Assembly (NCBI GenBank): GCA_934561515.1 | Contig: CAKTGM010000032.1 | Location: forward strand, 1-23,105 | Reading direction: 5' to 3' | DNA: 23,105 nt | DNA from: an uncultured Oscillospiraceae bacterium | Lineage (GTDB): Bacteria; Bacillota; Clostridia; Oscillospirales; Oscillospiraceae | Part shown: positions 10,085 through 16,631 of the stretch, piece after piece | Numbering within the stretch: position 1 is the first letter of the stretch | Layout of the letters: every line of letters begins with the position of its first letter | The notes under the pieces: model-generated | Database searches by the model: none | Told to the model about the DNA's origin: nothing | What the model saw: only the letters and a program-made list of their open reading frames with translations | Program-made: the position numbers and the translations under genes

Positions 10085-10102
10085 ATCACTTAATACAGTG
10101 AT
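10085..10102 (+). promoter_or_regulatory. Operator-like inverted repeat, probable GntR/YtrA site
   Basis: ATCACT, six bases, AGTGAT: a perfect 6-bp inverted repeat located just downstream of the -10 box and ending 2 bases before the ribosome binding site (AAAGGAGG, 10105-10112). Its position fits autorepression by the regulator encoded next. Confidence 0.6.
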
Positions 10103-10118
10103 ACAAAGGAGGGTCACG

Positions 10119-10487
10119 ATGGAATGGAACTTTCGCAATGACCAGCCGATCTACTCCCAGCTGACGCAGCGGCTCACGGAGGCCATCGTCTCAGGCATCT
10201 ACGCCCCGGGCGAAAAGCTCCCCTCGGTGCGTGAGCTGGCGCTGGAGGCCGGCGTCAACCCCAACACCGTGCAGCGCGCGCTCACGGAGCTTGAGCGCGA
10301 GGGGCTGGTCTTTTCCCAGCGCACGGCGGGGCGGTTCGTCACGGAAAATGAAAACATGATCGTAAACGCAAAGCTCCGCATTGCCGACGAGCGCGTAAGC
10401 GTGTTTCTTCGCTCGATGAAAACGCTCGGCTGCGGCAGGCAGGAGATCATCTCCCTCATCGAGGGAGCAAAGGAGGATGAAGAATGA
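10119..10487 (+). CDS. GntR family regulator, YtrA subfamily
   Basis: A 122-residue DNA-binding protein. The GntR winged helix fills residues ~5-75: PIYSQLTQRLTEAIVSGIY, PGEKLPSVRELALEAGVNPNTVQRAL, then EREGLVFSQRTAGRFVT, all hallmark segments. Only a short helical tail follows, as in the YtrA subfamily, which dimerises through that tail and controls ABC transporter genes. The start at 10119 is preferred over an in-frame ATG at 10098, because AAAGGAGG sits 6 bases upstream of 10119 and 10098 lies inside the palindrome. Its stop overlaps the next start in ATGA, so it is coupled to the ABC ATPase. Likely an autorepressor released by an envelope or small-molecule signal that cannot be read from sequence. 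Confidence 0.93.
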   Translation: MEWNFRNDQPIYSQLTQRLTEAIVSGIYAPGEKLPSVRELALEAGVNPNTVQRALTELEREGLVFSQRTAGRFVTENENMIVNAKLRIADERVSVFLRSMKTLGCGRQEIISLIEGAKEDEE

Positions 10488-11179
10488 GTATTTTAGAATG
10501 CAGGGCGCTCACCAAGAGCTACGGCGCCAGAGAAGCGCTCAGGAGCGTCGATCTCACGATCGAGCCGGGGCACATCGTGGGCCTGCTCGGCCCGAACGGC
10601 AGCGGCAAAACGACGCTCATCAAGCTTTGCAACGGCCTTCTGACGCCGACTTCGGGAGAGCTGCTGATCGACGGCAAAAAGCCGTCTCGCGCAACGAAGG
10701 CGATCGTTTCCTATCTCCCCGACCGCGACACGCTGCCCGGCTGGATGAGCATCGCGCAGGCGCTCGACTACTACGGCGACTTTTACTTAGACTTTCGCCG
10801 CGGCCTTGCCGAGCAGATGCTGATGAACCTCGACCTTGACCGCACGCAGAAGATCAAGACGCTCTCCAAGGGCATGCGCGAGAAGACGCAGCTCATCCTC
10901 ACGATGAGCCGCGAGGCAAAGCTTTATCTTCTTGACGAGCCGATCGGCGGCGTGGACCCCGCGACGCGCGACTACATCCTGCGCACGATCATCAGCAATT
11001 ACAGTGAGGACGCGGCGGTCGTCATCTCCACGCACCTGATCGCCGACGTGGAGCAGGTGCTCGACGAGGTCGTGTTCCTGCGCGAGGGGCAGGTCATGCT
11101 CCACGAGAGCGTGGAGACCATTCGAGACGAAAAGGGCAAGAGCGTGGATGAGCTCTTCCGGGAGGTGTTCAGATGCTGA
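10484..11179 (+). CDS. ABC transporter ATP-binding protein (YtrB/CcmA-like)
   Basis: A 231-residue ATPase that powers the membrane protein encoded next. Walker A is GPNGSGKTT at 36-44, Walker B LYLLDE at 147-152, followed by the D-loop GGVDPATRD and H184 of the H-loop. The signature motif is degenerate, LSKGM (127-131) rather than LSGGQ, and an aspartate (YLPDRD) sits where the Q-loop glutamine is usual; both variants are common in YtrB/BcrA-type exporters. It overlaps the GntR gene by 4 bases and the permease gene by 7, so the three form one operon. Substrate unknown. Confidence 0.93.
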   Translation: MSILECRALTKSYGAREALRSVDLTIEPGHIVGLLGPNGSGKTTLIKLCNGLLTPTSGELLIDGKKPSRATKAIVSYLPDRDTLPGWMSIAQALDYYGDFYLDFRRGLAEQMLMNLDLDRTQKIKTLSKGMREKTQLILTMSREAKLYLLDEPIGGVDPATRDYILRTIISNYSEDAAVVISTHLIADVEQVLDEVVFLREGQVMLHESVETIRDEKGKSVDELFREVFRC

Positions 11180-11991
11180 GTAAACTCATTAAGCACGAAT
11201 TCCGTGCAACGAGCCGCATCATGTGGCCGGTCTTTCTTGGAATGCTGGCGCTGACGGCGCTGATGCGCATTTCTCTGCCGCTGCTGAATGGCGGCGTTAC
11301 CCCCTGGTTTCTTCAGATGCTCTGTGTGCTGCTGGTCATCGGCTTTGTGGTGGGTCTTGGTGCGCTGGCGTTTGCGCCGCTGGTGCTCTCCGCCGTCCGC
11401 TGGCGCGACCATGTGCTCAAGGACGAGGGCTATCTCACGCTGACGCTCCCCGTGAGCGTGCATCAGCTGCTCGCCTCCAAGCTCATCGTCTCCGCCGTGT
11501 GGTACGCCGCGGCGTTCCTCGTGGGTGTTCTCTCGCTGATGATCGCCACCGCCAACTGGTCTTCTCTTCTTTATGTGCCGGACTTCTTCGGCGATTTCTT
11601 CAAGGCATTTTCTCAGATGGACGCCTCTCTGCGCGGCCACGCGCTGCTCATTTTACTTGAGCTGCTCGGCAACTTCGTCATGACGATCTCCGCCGCGTCG
11701 CTCGTGGTGTACGCCGCCTTTTCCATCGGCTACAGCTTCAATAAGCACAAGTCGCTCTGGATGACCGTTCTCGTGCTTGTGTTCTTCGAGGTCGCACAGT
11801 TCACCGCCATCGCCATGATCGGCGCGTTCTTCAACGCCGATCCCACGCGCTGGATGAATCTGGACGTTTACAGCGCGCCCGCGAGCGTCGAGCTGCTGCT
11901 CCTCTGGGGGATGTTCGGCGAGCTGCTCTTCGCCGCGGCAGGCTACGCCGTGACATGGTACTTCACGACGAAAAAACTGAATCTCGAGTAA
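11173..11991 (+). CDS. ABC-2 type membrane protein
   Basis: A 272-residue integral membrane protein with about six hydrophobic segments (roughly 16-36, 48-72, 104-125, 157-185, 194-220 and 238-262). The cytoplasmic loop DEGYLTLTLPVSVHQLLASKLI (85-106) is the typical coupling region of ABC-2 permeases linked to YtrA-type regulators. It starts inside the ATPase gene (7-base overlap), which fixes the start. A strong hairpin terminator follows the stop codon. It is probably an exporter or lipid/peptide-responsive transporter; the cargo cannot be predicted. Confidence 0.87.
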   Translation: MLSKLIKHEFRATSRIMWPVFLGMLALTALMRISLPLLNGGVTPWFLQMLCVLLVIGFVVGLGALAFAPLVLSAVRWRDHVLKDEGYLTLTLPVSVHQLLASKLIVSAVWYAAAFLVGVLSLMIATANWSSLLYVPDFFGDFFKAFSQMDASLRGHALLILLELLGNFVMTISAASLVVYAAFSIGYSFNKHKSLWMTVLVLVFFEVAQFTAIAMIGAFFNADPTRWMNLDVYSAPASVELLLLWGMFGELLFAAAGYAVTWYFTTKKLNLE

Positions 11992-12003
11992 CGCATTTTC
12001 TGA

Positions 12004-12044
12004 AAAAGCAGCCGCGAAGAGCCTCCGCTTTTCCGGCTGCTTTT
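12004..12044 (+). terminator. Terminator after the GntR-ABC operon
   Basis: AAAAGCAGCCG (12004-12014) pairs with CGGCTGCTTTT (12034-12044). The stem continues inward as GAAGAGC with GCTTTTC past a single bulged base. The final T-run belongs to the stem and is followed by CTGC. Confidence 0.8.
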
Positions 12045-12133
12045 CTGCACCCTTTTCACGTCCGGATTTCCCGAAATTCAAAGATTATGTCAACCGACAA
12101 TACAAAGTTCATTCGTATGAAAGGAGTCCCTCC

Positions 12134-12898
12134 ATGCAAATCCTGACTGTTTCCGGTCTTCAAAAGACCTACACCACGCGCTTTGGCGGCAGCAAGGTCC
12201 ATGCGCTCAAAAATGTCAGCTTCACCGTTGAAGGCGGCGAATATGTCGCCATCATGGGCGAGAGCGGCAGCGGCAAAACGACGCTTCTCAACATTCTCGC
12301 CGCGCTCGACAAGCCGAGCGGCGGCACAGTGCTGCTTGGCGGCAAGAACCTCTCGGAAATTCCCGAGGAGACCGCCGCAGCCTTCCGCCGCGACAACCTG
12401 GGCTTCGTCTTTCAGGACTTCAGCCTTCTCGACACCTTCTCGCTCGAAGACAACATCTGCCTGCCGCTCGTGCTCGCGGGCAAGTCGCGCGCGGAGATGC
12501 GCGACCGGCTCGCGCCGCTCGCCCGCGACCTCGGCATCGAGCCGCTGCTCAAAAAGTACCCCTACGAGGTCTCCGGCGGGCAGAAGCAGCGTGCCGCCGT
12601 CGCCCGCGCGCTCATCACCCGCCCGCAGATCCTGCTCGCCGACGAGCCGACCGGCGCGCTCGACTCCCGCTCGGCGGACGAGCTTTTGAAGCTTTTTACC
12701 GAGATCAACCATGCGGGGCAGACGGTCGTGATGGTCACCCATTCCGTGCGCGCGGCGAGCTGCGCCTCGCGCGTGCTGTTTCTGCGCGACGGTGAGCTCT
12801 CGCTCGAGCTCACGCGCAAAAAGGACACGGACGCGCAGTTCTACCAGCGCATCGCCGACGCGCTCACGCAGCAGCAGACGGGAGGCGAGCGCGCATGA
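12134..12898 (+). CDS. BceA-like ABC transporter ATP-binding protein
   Basis: A 254-residue ATPase of the MacB/LolD/BceA group. Walker A GESGSGKTT is at 42-50, Q-loop Q94 in FVFQDFSLLD, signature VSGGQ at 146-150, Walker B ILLADE at 166-171, then PTGALD and H203. BceA-type proteins pair with an FtsX-like permease to protect cells from cell-wall-active peptides such as bacitracin, or to sense them. AAAGGAG lies about 8 bases before the ATG. It overlaps the permease gene by 4 bases (ATGA). No BceRS two-component genes are next to it. A small inverted repeat, TGTC-AACC-GACA (12088-12099), lies upstream, but I cannot assign a regulator to it. Confidence 0.92.
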   Translation: MQILTVSGLQKTYTTRFGGSKVHALKNVSFTVEGGEYVAIMGESGSGKTTLLNILAALDKPSGGTVLLGGKNLSEIPEETAAAFRRDNLGFVFQDFSLLDTFSLEDNICLPLVLAGKSRAEMRDRLAPLARDLGIEPLLKKYPYEVSGGQKQRAAVARALITRPQILLADEPTGALDSRSADELLKLFTEINHAGQTVVMVTHSVRAASCASRVLFLRDGELSLELTRKKDTDAQFYQRIADALTQQQTGGERA

Positions 12899-14325
12899 AG
12901 GCAGGCTTTTACCCAAAGCTCGCGCTCATGGGCGTGAAGAAAAACGGCAGGCTCTATGTTCCCTATCTTCTCTCCTGCGCGTTCATGGCGGCGGTACTGT
13001 ATGTCATCGCTTTCCTCGCCTCCACGCCCGCGCTCTATGTAGTCAACGGCAAGCTCAACGGCGCGGGCACAACGACCGTCCAGCTCGTGATGCGCCTCGG
13101 CTCGCTTGTCATCTCGGTCTTCGCGGCGCTGTTCCTCTTCTATACGAACAGCTTTCTTCTGCGCCGCCGCAAGAAGGAATTCGGCCTTTACAGCGTGCTC
13201 GGCATGGACCGCGGCGCGCTCGGCACGATCCTCTTCTGGGAAACGCTCATGGCCGCGGCGTTCACGCTCACCGTGGGGCTTGGCTTCGGCGTGCTGCTCT
13301 CCTATCTTTCGCAGGCGGTGCTGCTGCATCTGCTTTCTCTCCCTGCCGTCGCGTTCTCGGTGAGCTTGAACGCGCTCAGGCAGTGCGCCGTCACGTTCGC
13401 CGTCATCTTCGCGCTGCTCTGCGCGCGCGGCGTGCTGTCGCTCAGGCACGCGCAGGGCGCGGCGCTGCTGAAGAGCGAAAGCGTCGGCGAAAGGCCGCCG
13501 AAGTCGCAGTGGCTGCTCGTCCTCCCCGGCCTGGCCCTGCTCCTTGGCGCGTACGATATCGCCGCGACGATCAAGGACCCCGTACAGGCGATCCTGCTCT
13601 TTTTTGTCGCGGTCATCATGGTCATTTCAGCGACGTATCTGCTCTTCATTTCCGGCAGCGTGACGCTCTGCCGCACGCTCCAGAAAAACGAAGCCTTCTA
13701 CTACAAAAAACGCAACTTCGTCTCCCTCTCGTCGCTTACCTACCGCATGAAGCGCAACGGCGCGGGCCTTGCCTCCATCTGCATCCTCTCCACGATGGTG
13801 CTCGTGATGCTCGCCTCGACAGCGAGCCTCTATTTTGGCGCGGAGGACGCGATCAGCGCACTCTTCGCCCAGAATTCCTACTGGCAGGCCGGCGAAATGG
13901 CGGAGATCCGCGCCGAGTTCTTCTCGCTCTACGGCAGTCTCTTCTTCCTTGGCATTCTGCTGAGCGTCGTCTTCCTGCTTGCAACGCTTCTGATGCTCTA
14001 CTACAAGCAGGTCGTCGAGGGCTTCGAGGACGCCTCGCGCTTTGCCGTCATGCAGCGTGTGGGCATGACCAGGCGCGATATCCGCGAGAGCGTGAACGCG
14101 CAGATGCTGCTCATCTTCCTGCTGCCGCTCGCCGCGGCGGCGCTGCACCTCGCCTTTGCCCAGCCGATGGTCTGGCAGATTTTGCAGATCTTCGGCATCC
14201 AGAACCTGACGCTCTTTCTCGGCGTGACGGGCGCGGCGCTGCTCGTCTTTGCGCTGCTCTACTGCGCAATGTACCGCCTGACCTCGAATGCCTACTGCCG
14301 CATCGTCAGCACGCAAAACGCCTGA
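12895..14325 (+). CDS. BceB-like FtsX-family permease, shortened
   Basis: A 476-residue membrane partner of the preceding ATPase. The N-terminus (KLALMGVKKNGRLYVPYLLS) and the RRRKKEFGLYSVLGMDRGALGTIL segment (90-113) are typical of BceB permeases, as are the first FtsX block (about 70-190), the central pair of helices (205-255), YRMKRNGAGLASICILSTMVLVML at 283-306, and a final FtsX block (about 347-460, with RFAVMQRVGMTRRDI). Characterised BceB proteins have about 620-670 residues with a ~200-residue extracellular domain between helices VII and VIII. Here that loop is only about residues 315-346 (bases 13837-13932). The frame is intact on both sides, so this is an in-frame lack of the domain, not a frameshift. 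The start is fixed by the ATGA overlap. It probably assembles with the upstream ATPase, but drug sensing through the usual domain is not possible. Confidence 0.87.
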   Translation: MKAGFYPKLALMGVKKNGRLYVPYLLSCAFMAAVLYVIAFLASTPALYVVNGKLNGAGTTTVQLVMRLGSLVISVFAALFLFYTNSFLLRRRKKEFGLYSVLGMDRGALGTILFWETLMAAAFTLTVGLGFGVLLSYLSQAVLLHLLSLPAVAFSVSLNALRQCAVTFAVIFALLCARGVLSLRHAQGAALLKSESVGERPPKSQWLLVLPGLALLLGAYDIAATIKDPVQAILLFFVAVIMVISATYLLFISGSVTLCRTLQKNEAFYYKKRNFVSLSSLTYRMKRNGAGLASICILSTMVLVMLASTASLYFGAEDAISALFAQNSYWQAGEMAEIRAEFFSLYGSLFFLGILLSVVFLLATLLMLYYKQVVEGFEDASRFAVMQRVGMTRRDIRESVNAQMLLIFLLPLAAAALHLAFAQPMVWQILQIFGIQNLTLFLGVTGAALLVFALLYCAMYRLTSNAYCRIVSTQNA

Positions 14326-14358
14326 TCGGAGCAGATGGCGGACGGCTTTCAGTTTTTC

Positions 14359-14387
14359 TTGTTTTTGCGGCAGGAACACGGTATACT
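14359..14387 (+). promoter_or_regulatory. Candidate promoter of the 615-residue membrane protein gene
   Basis: TTGTTT (14359-14364), a 17-base spacer and TATACT (14382-14387). The -10 is strong and the -35 weak. AGGAAGGA at 14427-14434 then precedes the ATG by 7 bases. I see no convincing terminator between the BceB-like gene and this promoter. Confidence 0.55.
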
Positions 14388-14441
14388 ATAGAGTAGCAAT
14401 ATCCTGCAAAACGCTTTATCTCACTCAGGAAGGACGATTCT

Positions 14442-16289
14442 ATGGATATCAAATTTTCCGGCTCGGACGCAAACGGCTTCCAGTTCGACCAGAACGCCGC
14501 ACCCAAGCCCAAGCGTGAGCGCAAACCCAGAAAGTCGATCGGCAGCAAGGGCGGACGCATTGCCGTCAACACCCTCGTCACGCTGCTCGTCGGCGCGGTC
14601 TTCTTCTATCTTGAGCTGCCCGCCATCAACCTGCACGCCGAGGAGTTTTACGGCTTTGTGCTGCTGCTCTGCCTCACCTACTGCATCTGCTCGCTTCTGA
14701 CCTCCGGCTTTCAGGGCACGGGCGCGAAGGGCTACTTCACCTTTGTCAAAAAGCAGTGCACCGTGCCGTTTTTTGTCGCGGCGCTGCTCGTCGTCACGGC
14801 GCTTGTCGGCGCGGCGGCATCGTGGGTCGTGCTGCGCGCGAAGGACTATCAGGCGCTGCTGCCCATTGAAAACGGCAGCTTCACCGAGGAGATCGCCGAG
14901 GTCTCCTACGACCGCATCCCCATGCTCGACCGCGACAGCGCTAAAAAACTCGGCGACCGCAAGCTCGGCGAGCTGGCCGACATGGTCTCGCAGTTCGAGG
15001 TAGCCGAGGACTACACGCAGATCAACTACCACGGCCGCCCCGTGCGCGTCACGCCGCTGCGCTACGGCGACATCATCAAGTGGTTCAACAACCGCTCCGA
15101 GGGCCTTCCCGCCTACCTTGTCATCGACATGGTGACGCAGAACGTGGACGTGGTGCGCCTCGAAGATGGCATGAAGTATACGACCGCCGAGCATTTTTCA
15201 AGAAATCTCTACCGCCACCTGCGCTTTGCCTACCCCACCTTTATGTTTGAAGAGCCGGTCTTTGAGATCGACGAGGACGGCACGCCCTACTGGGTCTGCG
15301 CCAAGAAGGAAAAGACCATCGGCCTTTTCGGCGGCACGGACAACCACGGCGCGGTGCTCGTCAACGCCGTCACGGGCGAGAGCGAGTACTACGAAGCGCC
15401 GCCCGCATGGGTCGACCACGTCTACTCCGCCGAGCTGATCATTGAGCAGTACGACTACTACGGCCAGTACCACAACGGCTTCTGGAACTCCATCTTCGGC
15501 CAGCGCGACGTGACGGTCACGACCACCGGCTACAACTATCTTGCCGAGGGCGACGACGTGTACCTTTACACGGGCGTGACGAGCGTGGGCGGTGATGAGA
15601 GCAACATCGGCTTCCTGCTTTCCAACCAGCGCACGAAGGAGACAAGGTACTACCCCTGCGCGGGCGCGACCGAGTACAGCGCCATGGACAGCGCCAAGGG
15701 CCAGGTGCAGAACCTGCGCTACACCGCGACCTTCCCCCTGCTTCTGAACATCGCCGACCAGCCGACCTACTTCATGGCGCTCAAGGACGCAAGCCAGCTC
15801 GTCAAGATGTACGCGATGGTCAACGTCAGCCAGTATCAGATCGTCGCCACCGGCGCGACCGTCGCCGACTGCGAGGCGAACTACCGCCGGATGCTGCGCC
15901 AGAACGAGCTCATCACCGACGAGCAGACGGAGATCGACACGCAGCCGGGCGCGCTTACGAGCGTGGAGGGCACGATCGAGGAGATCCGCACGGCGGTCGT
16001 GAACGGCAACAGCATTTATTTCCTGCGCTTTGCAGGCGAGAGCAGCTTCACCGTGCGCATGAGCGCGGCGGAGGTCGCCTACGCGCCGCTGCTGAATGTC
16101 GGCGATCATGTGCGCGTTGCCTACCGCGAGGGCTATGTGACGGAGAACTGGATCGAGGCGGCGGACGTGACGCTCTCGGACGGCAGCGCCCAGAGCGCGC
16201 CGCCCACGGAGACGGCGGAGCGCGAGGCAAACGAAGAAGATTCCGCGCTTTCAGGCAGTCCGGAGGATGCTGCTTCCCCGCAGCCGTAA
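14442..16289 (+). CDS. Unrecognised membrane protein with three N-terminal helices and a large external domain
   Basis: A 615-residue protein that I cannot place in a named family. It starts with a short polar region and a very basic stretch (residues 22-39: KPKRERKPRK and onwards). Three hydrophobic helices follow at about 41-58, 68-89 and 109-131, with the basic segment KGYFTFVKK between the last two. The positive-inside rule then puts residues 132-615 outside the cell. That domain is rich in Tyr, Asp and Glu (for example IIEQYDYYGQYHNGFWNSIFG), has few cysteines and no enzyme motif I recognise. A beta-rich segment at ~508-581 (VEGTIEEIRTAV ... LNVGDHVRVAYREGYV) looks like an OB-type barrel. 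The last 34 residues are an acidic, Ser/Pro/Ala-rich tail. The gene stands alone between its own promoter and a terminator. Base composition matches its neighbours, so there is no sign of recent transfer. Confidence 0.9.
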   Translation: MDIKFSGSDANGFQFDQNAAPKPKRERKPRKSIGSKGGRIAVNTLVTLLVGAVFFYLELPAINLHAEEFYGFVLLLCLTYCICSLLTSGFQGTGAKGYFTFVKKQCTVPFFVAALLVVTALVGAAASWVVLRAKDYQALLPIENGSFTEEIAEVSYDRIPMLDRDSAKKLGDRKLGELADMVSQFEVAEDYTQINYHGRPVRVTPLRYGDIIKWFNNRSEGLPAYLVIDMVTQNVDVVRLEDGMKYTTAEHFSRNLYRHLRFAYPTFMFEEPVFEIDEDGTPYWVCAKKEKTIGLFGGTDNHGAVLVNAVTGESEYYEAPPAWVDHVYSAELIIEQYDYYGQYHNGFWNSIFGQRDVTVTTTGYNYLAEGDDVYLYTGVTSVGGDESNIGFLLSNQRTKETRYYPCAGATEYSAMDSAKGQVQNLRYTATFPLLLNIADQPTYFMALKDASQLVKMYAMVNVSQYQIVATGATVADCEANYRRMLRQNELITDEQTEIDTQPGALTSVEGTIEEIRTAVVNGNSIYFLRFAGESSFTVRMSAAEVAYAPLLNVGDHVRVAYREGYVTENWIEAADVTLSDGSAQSAPPTETAEREANEEDSALSGSPEDAASPQP

Positions 16290-16320
16290 GGCGGGCATAT
16301 CCTTCTATATTACGGATTTT

Positions 16321-16352
16321 AATGGGGGGCGGAAACGTCCCCATTTCTTTTT
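16321..16352 (+). terminator. Terminator after the 615-residue membrane protein gene
   Basis: AATGGGG pairs with CCCCATT around GGCGGAAACGT, which can partly continue the stem with a GAAA loop. It is followed by TCTTTTT. Confidence 0.75.
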
Positions 16353-16380
16353 GGAATGGAATGCACAAAAATGCAAGATT

Positions 16381-16410
16381 GTGAGCAGTTTTTCTCTATA
16401 AAACGCTCAC
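16381..16410. other. Inverted repeat in the gdhA upstream region
   Basis: GTGAGC-A-GTTTT pairs with AAAAC-GCTCAC around a seven-base loop, giving an 11-bp stem with one bulged A. Only TTTG follows on the plus strand, so it is a weak terminator candidate at best. It may be an RNA hairpin or a protein site. Confidence 0.5.
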
Positions 16411-16429
16411 TTTGAAGGCCAGCTTGCAT

Positions 16430-16454
16430 CAATTTAATATGTTTTATTAAATTG
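16430..16454. promoter_or_regulatory. Perfect AT-rich palindrome, possible operator
   Basis: CAATTTAATA (16430-16439) and TATTAAATTG (16445-16454) form a perfect 10-bp inverted repeat with a five-base spacer. It lies about 117 bases upstream of the predicted gdhA transcription start. The rest of the 342-base gap between genes (16290-16631) holds the terminator, the two direct repeats, the promoter and a structured leader; I see no small gene in it. Confidence 0.5.
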
Positions 16455-16535
16455 GTGAAACTTTTTCGGACTTTTTTCTGCCAAATGCACAAAAAGGGGG
16501 AACGATTTTCTTACACTGCGCCAATGGCGTTTTGC

Positions 16536-16564
16536 TTGAGAAATTTTTCCTTCGGTGATACACT
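16536..16564 (+). promoter_or_regulatory. Strong promoter of gdhA
   Basis: TTGAGA (16536-16541), a 17-base spacer and TACACT (16559-16564) preceded by TGA, which gives an extended -10. The start is predicted near 16571, with a leader of about 60 bases. Confidence 0.75.
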
Positions 16565-16573
16565 TATAGACAA

Positions 16574-16607
16574 GATGGCTGAACCATCAAGGCCCTGACA
16601 TCCAGGG
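16574..16607 (+). other. Two small hairpins at the 5' end of the gdhA leader
   Basis: GATGG-CTGAA-CCATC (16574-16588) and CCCTG-ACATC-CAGGG (16593-16607) are two 5-bp stems with 5-base loops. They stand four bases apart, right after the predicted transcript start and ahead of AGAGGAGG (16615-16622). Such 5' stem-loops can protect mRNA; no riboswitch architecture is evident. Confidence 0.5.
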
Positions 16608-16631
16608 TAATTTTAGAGGAGGCTACTTATC

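Larger units (their letters stand above)
16360..16495 (+). repeat. Pair of 12-base direct repeats in the gdhA upstream region
   Basis: AATGCACAAAAA occurs at 16360-16371 and again at 16484-16495, bracketing a 112-base AT-rich stretch that contains two inverted repeats. The repeats are short and A-rich, so they could be chance or paired protein-binding sites. Confidence 0.4.

Noticed and set aside
12088..12099. TGTC-AACC-GACA upstream of the BceA-like gene as a BceR binding site
   Set aside because: The half-sites are only four bases and are inverted relative to the described BceR-type motif (TNACA-N4-TGTAA). It is kept only as a note.
12792..14396. 534-codon plus-strand frame overlapping the BceB-like gene in another phase
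   Set aside because: Arg/Ala/His-rich out-of-frame translation. The BceB-like frame has transmembrane segments and family motifs and is coupled to the ATPase by ATGA.
16361..16631. Possible small peptide genes upstream of gdhA
   Set aside because: The ATG triplets I checked (16361 and 16439) run into stop codons within a few codons, and none has a good ribosome binding site.
16565..16631. Riboswitch in the gdhA leader
   Set aside because: The leader is only about 60 bases with two tiny hairpins. It has no terminator/antiterminator pair and no motif of a glutamine or other known riboswitch that I can recognise.
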